A stretch of DNA of 64,000 nt from Pseudomonas sp. EpS/L25 (lineage in GTDB: Bacteria > Pseudomonadota > Gammaproteobacteria > Pseudomonadales > Pseudomonadaceae). Positions 19,335-28,598 of the stretch are shown here, piece by piece. Position numbers and translations under genes: made by a program. Below the pieces are notes generated by a model. That model saw only the letters and a list, made by a program, of their open reading frames with translations, was not told the DNA's origin and made no database searches. Each line of letters begins with the position of its first letter. Positions within the stretch are counted from its first letter, which is position 1. The stretch covers positions 244,507-308,506 of the forward strand of contig NZ_LNUP01000014.1 of assembly GCF_001512295.1 (NCBI RefSeq). The letters run 5' to 3'.

Positions 19335-19400
19335 TTCGGCAGCCGCTCGGTAAAACCGGTTAGGCTTGTCGTTTCCCCTTTCGCCATCGGATTCTTCTGC

Positions 19401-20264
19401 ATGACCTCCCCCACCCTGCTCCGCCTCGATCAACTGGATGAAGCCCTGGCTACCTACGACGGTTTCATCCTCGACCTCTGGGGCGTGCTGATCGACGGCT
19501 ACGAGACCTTTCCCGGCGCTCGGGCCTGGCTGGAGCGTCGCGCGGGGGAAGGCAAACCGGTCTGGTTCCTCAGCAACGCCTCGCGCGATGCCGCGGGCAT
19601 GGCCGAAGAGCTGGGCAAACTGGGTGTACCGCGCGAACTCTTCGCCGGCATCACCACTTCGGGTCAACTGGCCATAGACGCCTTCCTGCAAGACCCCCGG
19701 TTCCGCGAGGGCGGCATCTACCTGTCCGGCCCCGGAACCGGCCAGGTAGGCTGGCCGGAGGAGATCCGCGCGCGTTTCGTCGAGGATATCGCCCAGGCCG
19801 CCATCATCCTGGGCGTCGGCAGCTTTCCGGAAGACGAGCTGGAAGCCCGCTTCGCGCCCCTGGCTGGAGCGCTGGACAAGCCTTTTCTCTGCGCCAACCC
19901 GGATCGCAACGTGGTCTCCGGGGGTCTACCCTTCTACGCGGCCGGCAAGCTGGCCGATCGCTTCGTCGAACTGGGCGGCGCGGTGACCTGGTACGGCAAG
20001 CCTGATCCCTATGCCTATCGTTGTGCGGCGCAGGAGCTGCGCGAGCGAGGCGCCAGCCGCCTGCTGTTCGTCGGCGATTCCCTGGTGACCGACGTTCCGG
20101 GCGCGGCCGCCGCGGAAATCGATTGCCTCTGGCTAGCCGCTACCGGGATCCACCGCGAAGCCCTGGGACTGGCGTTCAATCAGGAGCCCTGCCGCGAGGG
20201 ACTCGAAGCCCTGCTGAGCCAGCATCCCGAGCGTCCGCGCTTCGCGGCGGCCGGCCTGGCCTAA
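19401..20264 (+). CDS. HAD-superfamily class IIA hydrolase (TIGR01459 type)
   Basis: This 287-aa protein has HAD motif I as DLWGVLIDGY with the nucleophile Asp (the second Asp is replaced, as in this subgroup), motif II SNASR, a class IIA cap, and a C-terminal GDSLVTDVPGA. TIGR01459-type proteins are presumed phosphatases of unknown substrate, similar to NagD/PGP. The next gene starts 24 nt after its stop, so they may be co-transcribed. Confidence 0.85.
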   Translation: MTSPTLLRLDQLDEALATYDGFILDLWGVLIDGYETFPGARAWLERRAGEGKPVWFLSNASRDAAGMAEELGKLGVPRELFAGITTSGQLAIDAFLQDPRFREGGIYLSGPGTGQVGWPEEIRARFVEDIAQAAIILGVGSFPEDELEARFAPLAGALDKPFLCANPDRNVVSGGLPFYAAGKLADRFVELGGAVTWYGKPDPYAYRCAAQELRERGASRLLFVGDSLVTDVPGAAAAEIDCLWLAATGIHREALGLAFNQEPCREGLEALLSQHPERPRFAAAGLA

Positions 20265-20288
20265 ATTTTTTCGCACGCCGAGGTATCG

Positions 20289-21263
20289 ATGAGCAAGAAG
20301 CACGTACTGGTCTTCAACCGCCTACCCGAAACGCTGGTGGAACGCCTGCGCGAACACTTCACCGTCGAGGTGCTTCCCGTCAGCGCCAATCTCGACCTCT
20401 TCGCTGCCACCGCCGCCAAGGCCCAGGGCCTGATCGGCGCCAGTCGCAAGTTAGGCGAGAAGGAACTGGCGATGGCCACCACCCTGGAAGCCGTCGCCAG
20501 CGTCTCGGTGGGTTTCGACAGCTATGACGTGGATTACCTGACCGAGCGCGGCATCCTGCTCACCAACACCCCGGACGTCCTTACCGACACCACTGCCGAT
20601 CTCGGCTTCACCCTGCTGATGAGCGCCGCCCGGCGAGTGCCGGAGCTGGACGCCTTCGTCAAGGCGGGTCTCTGGCGCAAGGGCATCGGCGAAGAGCACT
20701 TCGGCACCGACATCCATGGCCGCACGCTGGGCATCGTCGGCGCCGGTCGCATCGGCGCGGCCATCGCCAAGCGCGGCCACTTCGGTTTCGACATGCCGAT
20801 CCTCTATACCGCCAACAGCGCCAAGCCCGAGCTGGAAGTGCAGATGGGCGCTCAACGTCGTGAGCTGGATGACCTGCTTCGGGAAGCCGACTTCGTCTGC
20901 CTGGTGGTGCCCCTGTCGGCCGCTACCGAAGGCCTCATCGGGGCACGCGAACTGGAGCTGATGAAGTCCAGCGCCATCCTGATCAACCTGGCGCGCGGCC
21001 CGGTCATCGACGAGCCGGCGCTGATCGAGGCGCTGCGCAACAGCCAGATCCGCGGCGCGGGCCTGGACGTCTATACCCGCGAGCCGCTGGAGGCCTCGCC
21101 GCTGTTCGAGCTGCCCAACGTGGTCACCCTGCCGCACATCGGCTCGGCCACCCACGAGACCCGCTATGCCATGGCCGAGCGGGCGGTGAACAACCTGATC
21201 GCCGCCCTTTCCGGCGAGCGGCCGACCGACCTGGTCAATCCCGCAGCCCTGGAACGCCGCTGA
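20289..21263 (+). CDS. D-2-hydroxyacid dehydrogenase (glyoxylate/2-ketogluconate reductase type)
   Basis: The 324-aa NAD(P)-dependent enzyme has the nucleotide fold GIVGAGRIGAAIAKR, the catalytic Arg in NLARGPVID, the Glu in TREPL and the His in LPHIGSAT. The N-terminal SVGFDSYDVD and the overall form match GhrB/KguD-like reductases of glyoxylate, hydroxypyruvate or 2-ketogluconate; the actual substrate cannot be chosen from sequence. It lies 24 nt after the HAD gene. Confidence 0.86.
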   Translation: MSKKHVLVFNRLPETLVERLREHFTVEVLPVSANLDLFAATAAKAQGLIGASRKLGEKELAMATTLEAVASVSVGFDSYDVDYLTERGILLTNTPDVLTDTTADLGFTLLMSAARRVPELDAFVKAGLWRKGIGEEHFGTDIHGRTLGIVGAGRIGAAIAKRGHFGFDMPILYTANSAKPELEVQMGAQRRELDDLLREADFVCLVVPLSAATEGLIGARELELMKSSAILINLARGPVIDEPALIEALRNSQIRGAGLDVYTREPLEASPLFELPNVVTLPHIGSATHETRYAMAERAVNNLIAALSGERPTDLVNPAALERR

Positions 21264-21485
21264 TCGCCCAGCGCCGACCGGAGCCGCTGCCGCCGAGCGC
21301 CTGAACGGGCTATACTGCCGCGCCGCTCTCGGGTCGGCCGCCTTGGCCGGTGGGCCTCTCTCAGTGTGTCAGGCCACCCCTCCGATCGGGCTCCTTCGCG
21401 ACCCGGTCCGTGCGACCCGAATTGCGCGCCCGTCTCCCCACCGCCCGTGGTCGAGACGCAAGAAACCGCCAAGAGGAGCGCGTAC

Positions 21486-23006
21486 ATGACCGTGATCAAG
21501 CAGGATGATCTGATCCAGAGCGTCGCCGACGCCCTGCAGTTCATCTCCTATTACCACCCCGTCGATTTCATCCAGGCCATGCACGAGGCCTATCTGCGCG
21601 AGGAGTCCGCCGCCGCGCGCGACTCCATCGCCCAGATCCTGATCAACTCGCGGATGTGCGCCACCGGCCACCGGCCGATCTGCCAGGACACCGGCATCGT
21701 CACCGTGTTCGCCAGGGTCGGCATGGACGTGCGCTGGGACGGCGCCACCCTGAGCCTGGACGAGATGATCAACGAAGGCGTGCGCCGCGCCTACAACCTG
21801 CCGGAAAACGTCCTGCGCGCCTCGATCCTGGCCGACCCGGCCGGTGCTCGCAAGAACACCAAGGACAACACCCCGGCGGTGATCCACTATCAGATCGTCC
21901 CCGGCAATACCGTGGAGATCGACGTCGCGGCCAAGGGCGGCGGTTCCGAGAACAAGTCGAAGATGGCCATGCTCAACCCGTCCGACTCCATCGTCGACTG
22001 GGTGCTCAAGACCGTGCCGACCATGGGCGCCGGCTGGTGCCCGCCGGGCATGCTGGGCATCGGCATCGGCGGTACCGCCGAGAAGGCCGCGGTGCTGGCC
22101 AAGGAAGCGCTGATGGACGAGATCGACATCCATGAGCTGAAGGCCCGCGGTCCGCAGAATCGTCTGGAAGAGCTGCGCCTGGAGATCTTCGACAAGGTCA
22201 ACCAGCTGGGCATCGGTGCCCAGGGCCTGGGCGGCCTGACCACGGTACTGGACGTCAAGATCAAGGACTACCCGACCCATGCCGCCTCCCTGCCGGTGTG
22301 CATGATCCCCAACTGCGCCGCCACCCGCCACGCCCACTTCGTGCTGGACGGCTCAGGCCCCGCCGCGCTGGAGGCCCCGCCGCTGGATGCCTATCCGGAA
22401 ATCGTCTGGGAAGCCGGCCCGAGCGCCCGTCGCGTCGACCTCGACACCCTGACCCCGGAAGAGGTGCAGAGCTGGCAGCCGGGCGAGACCGTGCTGCTCA
22501 ACGGCAAGATGCTCACCGGTCGCGACGCCGCCCACAAGCGCATGGTCGACATGCTCAACAAGGGCGAGCCGCTGCCGGTGGACCTCAAGGGTCGCTTCAT
22601 CTATTACGTCGGCCCGGTCGATCCGGTGGGCGACGAGGTGGTTGGTCCGGCCGGCCCGACCACCGCGACCCGCATGGACAAGTTCACCCGCCAGATCCTC
22701 GACCAGACCGGCCTGCTGGGCATGATCGGCAAGTCCGAGCGTGGCCCCATCGCCATCGAGGCGATCAAGGACTACAAGGCGGTCTATCTGATGGCCGTCG
22801 GCGGCGCCGCCTACCTGGTGGCCCAGGCCATCAAGGGCGCCAAGGTCCTGGCCTTCCCGGAACTGGGGATGGAAGCCATCTACGAGTTCGAGGTGAAGGA
22901 CATGCCGGTGACCGTGGCGGTGGACACCCGCGGCGAGTCGGTGCATATCACCGGACCTCAGGTGTGGCAGAAGAAGATTGCCGACAGCCTGGCCGTCGAG
23001 ATCTAG
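21486..23006 (+). CDS. fumA: fumarate hydratase class I
   Basis: The 506-aa [4Fe-4S] fumarase interconverts fumarate and L-malate in the TCA cycle. Candidate cluster cysteines are in CQDTG, GWCPPG and NCAATRH. The C-terminal beta domain begins after residue 350 (GKMLTGRDAAHKRM). The ATG at 21486 was chosen over an upstream in-frame ATG at 21366, because GAGGAG precedes it and MTVIKQDDLI aligns with family starts. A clean terminator follows. Confidence 0.93.
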   Translation: MTVIKQDDLIQSVADALQFISYYHPVDFIQAMHEAYLREESAAARDSIAQILINSRMCATGHRPICQDTGIVTVFARVGMDVRWDGATLSLDEMINEGVRRAYNLPENVLRASILADPAGARKNTKDNTPAVIHYQIVPGNTVEIDVAAKGGGSENKSKMAMLNPSDSIVDWVLKTVPTMGAGWCPPGMLGIGIGGTAEKAAVLAKEALMDEIDIHELKARGPQNRLEELRLEIFDKVNQLGIGAQGLGGLTTVLDVKIKDYPTHAASLPVCMIPNCAATRHAHFVLDGSGPAALEAPPLDAYPEIVWEAGPSARRVDLDTLTPEEVQSWQPGETVLLNGKMLTGRDAAHKRMVDMLNKGEPLPVDLKGRFIYYVGPVDPVGDEVVGPAGPTTATRMDKFTRQILDQTGLLGMIGKSERGPIAIEAIKDYKAVYLMAVGGAAYLVAQAIKGAKVLAFPELGMEAIYEFEVKDMPVTVAVDTRGESVHITGPQVWQKKIADSLAVEI

Positions 23007-23022
23007 GCGCCAGTCGCGGTAG

Positions 23023-23050
23023 AAAAGCCCAGCCCCGTGCTGGGCTTTTT
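23023..23050 (+). terminator. rho-independent terminator after fumA
   Basis: AAAAGCCCAGC (23023-23033) and GCTGGGCTTTT (23039-23049) form an 11-bp stem with a CCCGT loop and end in a five-T run, 17 nt past the fumA stop. The symmetric A and T runs would allow some activity in both directions. Confidence 0.9.
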
Positions 23051-23134
23051 CATCGGGCGCGCATCCGTCAGCCGGCGGGAGCACTGCCGATTGGCAGGGG
23101 TCGCATAGAGACCATCCCTGACCCCGGAGCCCCC

Positions 23135-23503
23135 ATGCCCACCCTTCCCAGTGATTCCGTCTGCAGCCTCGCCCCCGTCTTCGCCATCCAGCCCGATCAA
23201 GTCGAGGCCTTCAAGCGCCTGGGTGAGGCCATGCTGCAACGCACCCGCAACGAACCCGGCTGTCTCTACTACGGTTTCTGCTACGACGGCGCCACGGCGC
23301 GCTGCCGCGAAGGCTATCGTGATGCCCAGGCACTGCTCGACCACTTGGACAACGTCGGCGATCTCTTGAAGCAAGCCCAGGCCATCGCCACCCTGGAACG
23401 CTTCGAGGTGTTCGGCGCGGCCGATCAGCTGGCGTTGCTGCGGGAGCCGCTGGCAGCGCTCGACGCCCGCTTCTTCGTCATGGCCGAAGGCTTCCGCCGC
23501 TAG
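23135..23503 (+). CDS. putative quinol monooxygenase (ABM-fold protein)
   Basis: A 122-aa protein resembling the antibiotic-biosynthesis-monooxygenase dimeric ferredoxin-like fold: residues about 12-75 include FAIQPDQVEAFKRLGEAML, TRNEPGCLYYGF and HLDNVGDLL. Related proteins oxidise quinols or act in small-molecule turnover; no catalytic role can be fixed. The N-terminus has no signal peptide. Its last 26 nt overlap the 3' end of the convergent acyltransferase gene. Confidence 0.72.
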   Translation: MPTLPSDSVCSLAPVFAIQPDQVEAFKRLGEAMLQRTRNEPGCLYYGFCYDGATARCREGYRDAQALLDHLDNVGDLLKQAQAIATLERFEVFGAADQLALLREPLAALDARFFVMAEGFRR

Positions 23504-24782
23504 GCTGGGGTGGTTTCTGCTGCGGCGCCAGTCGCGGCAGCAACACGGCGAGGATACGCTTGCGCGTGGGCACCACCAGCCGCTCCTGGAACAGTACGCA
23601 GAGCACCACCACCAGCAGCAGGAACAGCCAGTACCACTCGATGGAGTTGGTATAGGCCCCAGCCGCGGCGATGCAGGTTTCACGCTGACCGGCCAGGCAG
23701 GCCTTGAGATCGCCGCCGATCAGTTGCTCCAGCGTCATGTAGATGCCCGACAGGGGTACGTGCAGGGCGAACATCGACAGCGAAGCCCCTCCCAGCCGTG
23801 GGGACCAGTGGCGAAGGCGTTCGCTCGCCGGCTCCCGCGCCAGGGCGGCGAGGTACACCAGGATCAGCTGCGACGGCAGGAACAGTCCATTGTGGAAGAG
23901 GAAGTACCAGAATTTGGGCCCATGGGTGAAGAGTGCCGTGCCCAGGGCGAAGCTGAGGATCAGATAGCTCGCCAGCAGCATGCGCTGCCGCTCGGAGGGT
24001 GCCCAGCCGCGCTCGTGCTGCCGCCGGAAGATGGCGTAGAGCAGAATGCCGGCGAGGAATTCAGGCAGACGCAGCAGGGGTACCCGCTGCAGCAGGCCGG
24101 TGAAGGGCATGCCGTAGTTCTGGTGGATGATCACCAGCACCGGCGGGATCAGGTAGAGCGCCCAGACCAGCAGCAACAGCTGCCAGGGCCGCTCGCTGGT
24201 CATCAGTCGCGGCGCCAGCTTGGGAAAGGTCAGGTAGAAGAAGAACAGCGCCGAGATCGACCAGAGCGGCGCGTTGAACGTCAGGTAGTAGGGATTCCAG
24301 GCCTGCAGCATGAACAGTTGCAGCACCGCATTGAAGGCCAGCTCGCCATCGCTCATGAAGTGCTGGAACAGCTCGGGATTGGTGCGCGCCAGGGGCTCGT
24401 TGGTATCGAATACCACGAAGCGGATGCTCGCCGTCGCCGCACCCGGCGGGATGCCCAGGCTGCCGATCCAGGTCACCACGGCCATCGCCAGCAGCAGGGC
24501 GAAGATATGGATCGGATAGAGGTTGGCGAAACGCTTGGTCCAGAAGCTGCGTGCGGGTTCGCGCAGACTGCCGCGGCCACAGTAGACGTGGGCGAGCAGG
24601 AAGCCGGAGAGCACGAAGAAGGTGCTGGTGGCGAAGAAGCCCATGCTGGTGATTTCATCCAGCAGGGGGATGGTCTTGCGCTCGGGATAGAAATGGATGG
24701 TGTGGTAGACCACCACATAGAAACCCATCAGGAACCTGAGCCACTCCAGACCGATGAAGCGGTGTTTATCTAAAGTCTGCAC
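23478..24782 (-). CDS. acyltransferase 3 family membrane protein
   Basis: The 434-aa protein has about ten hydrophobic segments and the family's features: an early LRFLMGFYVVVYHTIH with conserved Arg and His, then FFATSTFFVLSGFLL. Such enzymes transfer acetyl or other acyl groups across the inner membrane onto sugars of O-antigen, exopolysaccharide or glucans. No polysaccharide cluster surrounds it, so the acceptor is unknown. It ends inside the convergent ABM gene. Confidence 0.85.
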   Translation of the reverse strand: MQTLDKHRFIGLEWLRFLMGFYVVVYHTIHFYPERKTIPLLDEITSMGFFATSTFFVLSGFLLAHVYCGRGSLREPARSFWTKRFANLYPIHIFALLLAMAVVTWIGSLGIPPGAATASIRFVVFDTNEPLARTNPELFQHFMSDGELAFNAVLQLFMLQAWNPYYLTFNAPLWSISALFFFYLTFPKLAPRLMTSERPWQLLLLVWALYLIPPVLVIIHQNYGMPFTGLLQRVPLLRLPEFLAGILLYAIFRRQHERGWAPSERQRMLLASYLILSFALGTALFTHGPKFWYFLFHNGLFLPSQLILVYLAALAREPASERLRHWSPRLGGASLSMFALHVPLSGIYMTLEQLIGGDLKACLAGQRETCIAAAGAYTNSIEWYWLFLLLVVVLCVLFQERLVVPTRKRILAVLLPRLAPQQKPPQPSGGSLRP

Positions 24783-24877
24783 TAAGGCGTTACTCGTCTG
24801 GCCTCGTCCGCTGGACGATGGATCCGGCCAACGGCGCCGGACCGGTTATGTTACCCGCACCTGGTCCCTCGAGGCTG

Positions 24878-26032
24878 CTAACCGCGCCCCAGTACACCGA
24901 TCACCAACCGATCCAACGAACCCCACAGCCACTCGCGGGCGCGCAACCACCAGGGCCGACTGCGCCAGAAGTCGAGGGTGATCTCCCGGCTCTGGGCGAA
25001 ATCCTTGACGAAGCTGGCCGCGACGGCCTGGCTGAGCCCCCGGTCTACGGCTTCGACATTGGCTTCCAGGTTGAATCTCAGGTTCCAGTGATCGAAATTG
25101 CAGGAACCGACACTCACCCAGTGATCCACCAGCACCATCTTGGCGTGGATGAAACGCGGCTGGTACTCGTAGATGCGCACGCCGGCGCGCAGCAGGCTGC
25201 GGTAATAGCGTTGCCCGGCGAAGCGCACCGGCGGATTGTCGGTGTGGCGTCCGGTGAGCAGCAGGCGCACGTCGACACCGCGGCGGGCCGCGCGACGCAA
25301 CGCCCAACGCACGCGCCAGGTCGGCAGGAAATAGGGGGTGGCGAACCAGATCCGCTCGCGACCGCCCACCAGGGCGCGGATCAGCGCCTGCAGGATGTCG
25401 CGGTGCTGGCGCGCGTCGGCATAGGCGACCCGGCCTTGCCCTTCCTGGGCAACGGGCGGCGGGGGTGGTCGCTCCCGCCCCCGACGGGCACGCGGCTTCC
25501 AGGCGCGGCGGCGGCGGACCGCCTCCCACTGGCGCTCGAACAGGGCCAGCCAGTCGTCCACCAGCGGTCCCTGGATACGTACCATGACCTCGTGCCAATT
25601 GCAGTCGCTCTGTTCCGGGTCCCAGAAGTCGTCGGTCGCTCCGCTGCCGCCGACGAACGCCTCGTGGCCGTCGACGATGAAGATCTTGCGGTGATCCCGG
25701 TGCAGGTTGTGCAGGCCGTGAAGGAAACGCACCGGATTGAACAGCCGGATCTCGGCACCCGCCGCTTCCAGTTCACGGCGCAACCTGGCATCCATCTTCA
25801 GGGTACCGAAGCCATCGAACAGGCAACGCACCCGGACGCCTCGCCCTGCGGCCTCGGTCAGGGCCACGAGCAGTCGCTCGGCGCAGCTGCCGGCCTCCAC
25901 CAGATAGAGTTCGATGTCGATCTGGCGCTGGGCGCCGGCGATGGCCGCGAGCATGGCCGGAAAGAACCGCCCACCGTCCACCAGCAATTCGAATTGGTTG
26001 TTTTCCCGCCATGGAAAGACGGCGCCCCGCAT
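24878..26032 (-). CDS. phospholipase D-like cardiolipin synthase (ClsB type)
   Basis: This 384-aa protein has two HKD motifs: H-R-K-x4-D in the first half (HRKIFIVD) and H-A-K-x4-D (HAKMVLVD) in the second. It has no N-terminal membrane anchors, unlike the Cls at 53713, so it fits ClsB, which makes cardiolipin from phosphatidylglycerol. A Pro/Arg-rich linker (about 190-210) separates the two lobes. The ATG at 26032 has AGGA upstream and begins MRGAVFPWREN; an in-frame ATG at 26119 is less likely. Confidence 0.85.
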   Translation of the reverse strand: MRGAVFPWRENNQFELLVDGGRFFPAMLAAIAGAQRQIDIELYLVEAGSCAERLLVALTEAAGRGVRVRCLFDGFGTLKMDARLRRELEAAGAEIRLFNPVRFLHGLHNLHRDHRKIFIVDGHEAFVGGSGATDDFWDPEQSDCNWHEVMVRIQGPLVDDWLALFERQWEAVRRRRAWKPRARRGRERPPPPPVAQEGQGRVAYADARQHRDILQALIRALVGGRERIWFATPYFLPTWRVRWALRRAARRGVDVRLLLTGRHTDNPPVRFAGQRYYRSLLRAGVRIYEYQPRFIHAKMVLVDHWVSVGSCNFDHWNLRFNLEANVEAVDRGLSQAVAASFVKDFAQSREITLDFWRSRPWWLRAREWLWGSLDRLVIGVLGRG

Positions 26033-26210
26033 GCTTCCTACTCCGTGCCGATGGCCCGAGCATAAGAAGGCGCTGCCGCCGGTTCGTTCACTGGCATTCG
26101 GCGCCTGACGGGCCAGCATCCGCGCGTGAAAGGTCTAGCCCGGGTGCGCCCCGCCTGCCCGCGTCCTACGACTGACGGACGGACAGCACGGCGTGCAGCG
26201 TGGCTGGACT

Positions 26211-28349
26211 TTAGAGCGTGGGTTCGGGGCGGCGAGCGGTCCAGTCGACCTGCTGCGGGAAGCGGCCGGTCACCTCGGCGCTGAGCGGCCGGGAGACCAG
26301 GAAGCCCTGCATGATCTCGCAGCCGTGATCGATCAGCCAATCCCGTTGTTCCAGGGTCTCCACGCCCTCCGCGATCACCTCGAGATCGAGGTTGCGGCCC
26401 AGTTCGAGGATGGTGCTGACGATGGCCGCATCGCGGGAGGAATCCAGCATGTTGGCGATGAACAGCTGGTCGATCTTCAGCGTATCCAGTTCGAAGTGGC
26501 GCAGGTACGCAAGAGAGGAGTAACCGGTGCCGAAGTCGTCCACGGCGATGCGTACGCCCAGTGCACGCAGTTGCGACAGCTGCGCCCGGGTGTAGTCGAT
26601 GTCGTGCATCAACGCGGATTCGGTCACCTCGATCTCCATCTGCTCGGGTCGCAGGTGATGGGTCTCGATGATCTGGCGCAGGCTTTCCGCCAATTGCGGC
26701 ATGCCGAATTGCACCGGGCTCAGGTTGATGCTCAGCAACAGTTCCTCGCCATAGATCTCCTGCAGGGACTGCAACTTGGTGGCGCCCTCGCGGAAGATCC
26801 AGTCGCCGATGCGGTTGATCAGGCGGGTCTCCTCCAGCAGCGGGATGAAGACGCTAGGGGAGACCTTGCCGGCCACGGTGTGCTCCCAACGCAGCAGCGC
26901 CTCGAAGCCACGCAGGCGACCGTCGCGCAGATAGACCTGCGGCTGGTAGGCGAGCACGAAGTCCTTGTTGTCGATGGCGTTGCGCACGCTCTCTTCGAGC
27001 ATCAGCCGCGAGCGGGCACGGCCGTTCATCTCCGGCGAAAAGAAACGGTATTGCTGGCGCCCGCCGCGCTTGGCCTCGTACATGGCGATGTCGGCGGATC
27101 TCAGCAGGCCGTCGACGGTGTGGCCGCAGTCGGGATAGCTGGCGATGCCGATGCTGGCGCCCAGGCTGACCTCCATGCCGTCGATGCGATGCACCGTGGC
27201 CAGCAGCTCCAGCAACTTCTCGGCGACCCGGGCGGCATCCTCGGGATGCTCCAGGGAATCGAGCAGCGCGGTGAATTCGTCGCCGCCCATGCGCGCCAGG
27301 ATGTCGTAGGGTCTCATGCAGCTCTTGAGCTGCTCGGCAACGATGCACAGCACCCGATCCCCCGCCTCGTGGCCGAGGGAATCGTTGATGCGCTTGAAGC
27401 CGTCGAGGTCGATGTAGAGCACCGCCATGCGCTTGCCGTTGCGCCCGGTCCGCGCCAGCGCCGCTTCCAGCGTCTGGTTGAAGCCACGCCGGTTGAGCAG
27501 CCCGGTCAAGGCATCGGTGACGGCCTGGGATTCCAGTTGCTCCTGCAGCTCGCGCATGCGGGACATGTCCAGCGCGATGATCACCATGGCGCGCTGCATG
27601 CGTGGCAATGGCGCGCAGGAGAGCGCCACCGGCAGGCTGTCGCCGCGGCTGGTGCGCAGCCGGGCATCGTGCAGGCGATAGGTCTCGCGGCGGTCGTAAT
27701 GCTCCATGAAGGGCGAAGTCTGCCAGTCGTCCAGGCCGCTGCCGCCTTCGAGGAAATCGAGGAAGTTGGCATGTACCAGGTCGCTGACGCTGCACCTGAG
27801 CATCCGCGCGATGGCGGCATTGGCGAAGGTCACCCGGCCTTGCTCGTTGACGGTGAGGATGCCCTCGGCGGCGTTGTCCAGCAGGGAATCGCTGAAGGAC
27901 TTGGCCAACTCCAGCTGCTGGGTGGCCTGCAGCAGTTCGCGGCGATTGCGCTCGTGATCGAGCAGCGAGCGCACCTTGTGCCTGAGGATGTTGGGATCGA
28001 CCGGCTTGAGCAGATAGTCCACCGCGCCGGTCGCATAGCCGCGCAGCACGGATTCGTAGGAATGGGCTTCGGCGGAGACGAAGATGATCGGGGTGAAGCG
28101 GGTGCGCAGGTTGCTGCGCATGATGCGCGCCACCTCGAAGCCGTCCATGATCGGCATCTGGACGTCGAGCAGCACCAGGTCCACGGTTTCATCCAGCAGG
28201 TACTGCAGGGCGCGTTCACCCGAGGCCGCGGTGATCACCCGCCAGTTTCCAACCTCCAGCACGGCCTGCATGGCAAGCAGGTTCTCCATGCGGTCGTCCA
28301 CCACCAGCAATACCGGGCCTTGCTCTGTCTGCGGCAACGGGCACTCCAT
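26211..28349 (-). CDS. response-regulator c-di-GMP enzyme (REC-PAS-GGDEF-EAL)
   Basis: A 712-aa cytoplasmic protein. It has an N-terminal receiver (LLVVDDRMENLL, phosphoacceptor Asp in LVLLDVQMPIMDG, KPVD lysine), a PAS domain (about 150-270), GGDEF (about 280-440, intact GGDEF with an RxxD I-site five residues before it) and EAL (about 455-700, intact FEALLRW, DDFGTGYSSL, EVIAEGVET). Both cyclase and phosphodiesterase activity are possible. No histidine kinase is adjacent. The ATG at 28349 follows AGAGG; one in-frame ATG lies 33 nt further upstream. Confidence 0.9.
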   Translation of the reverse strand: MECPLPQTEQGPVLLVVDDRMENLLAMQAVLEVGNWRVITAASGERALQYLLDETVDLVLLDVQMPIMDGFEVARIMRSNLRTRFTPIIFVSAEAHSYESVLRGYATGAVDYLLKPVDPNILRHKVRSLLDHERNRRELLQATQQLELAKSFSDSLLDNAAEGILTVNEQGRVTFANAAIARMLRCSVSDLVHANFLDFLEGGSGLDDWQTSPFMEHYDRRETYRLHDARLRTSRGDSLPVALSCAPLPRMQRAMVIIALDMSRMRELQEQLESQAVTDALTGLLNRRGFNQTLEAALARTGRNGKRMAVLYIDLDGFKRINDSLGHEAGDRVLCIVAEQLKSCMRPYDILARMGGDEFTALLDSLEHPEDAARVAEKLLELLATVHRIDGMEVSLGASIGIASYPDCGHTVDGLLRSADIAMYEAKRGGRQQYRFFSPEMNGRARSRLMLEESVRNAIDNKDFVLAYQPQVYLRDGRLRGFEALLRWEHTVAGKVSPSVFIPLLEETRLINRIGDWIFREGATKLQSLQEIYGEELLLSINLSPVQFGMPQLAESLRQIIETHHLRPEQMEIEVTESALMHDIDYTRAQLSQLRALGVRIAVDDFGTGYSSLAYLRHFELDTLKIDQLFIANMLDSSRDAAIVSTILELGRNLDLEVIAEGVETLEQRDWLIDHGCEIMQGFLVSRPLSAEVTGRFPQQVDWTARRPEPTL

Positions 28350-28481
28350 CAACCTCTTCTCCCCGCGGCCCTGGGCCGCCATGCAGCAGCCAAGGCGGCT
28401 GACTATCCCTTCCCGTCGTGACCGTTATACGAAGCGTCTGTTCAACCTTACTAGGGTAGCAGCCAGACTGACGTCTGCCCT

Positions 28482-28495
28482 CTGCCGATCGGCAG
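28482..28495. promoter_or_regulatory. 14-bp perfect palindrome upstream of the REC-GGDEF-EAL gene
   Basis: CTGCCGATCGGCAG is a perfect palindrome, flanked by the hairpin CAGAC-tga-cGTCTG at 28465. It lies 133 nt before the start of the signalling gene and just past the terminator of the OmpA lipoprotein gene. It may be a dimeric regulator site or a DNA hairpin; no regulator is known for it. Confidence 0.35.
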
Positions 28496-28532
28496 AAGGG
28501 ACCCTTCGCGACGTGGATCAGAACGCAAAATG

Positions 28533-28576
28533 AAAAAGCAGTTTCCACCCCGACTGGCGAAGGGGCGGAAACTGCT
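28533..28576 (-). terminator. rho-independent terminator of the OmpA lipoprotein gene
   Basis: On the minus strand AGCAGTTTCC pairs with GGAAACTGCT, with an inner CCCC/GGGG extension and then a TTTTT tail (28537-28533). It lies 22 nt after the stop of the lipoprotein gene and prevents read-through into the signalling gene. Confidence 0.88.
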
Positions 28577-28598
28577 GGTCAGGGACGACGGACGGTCG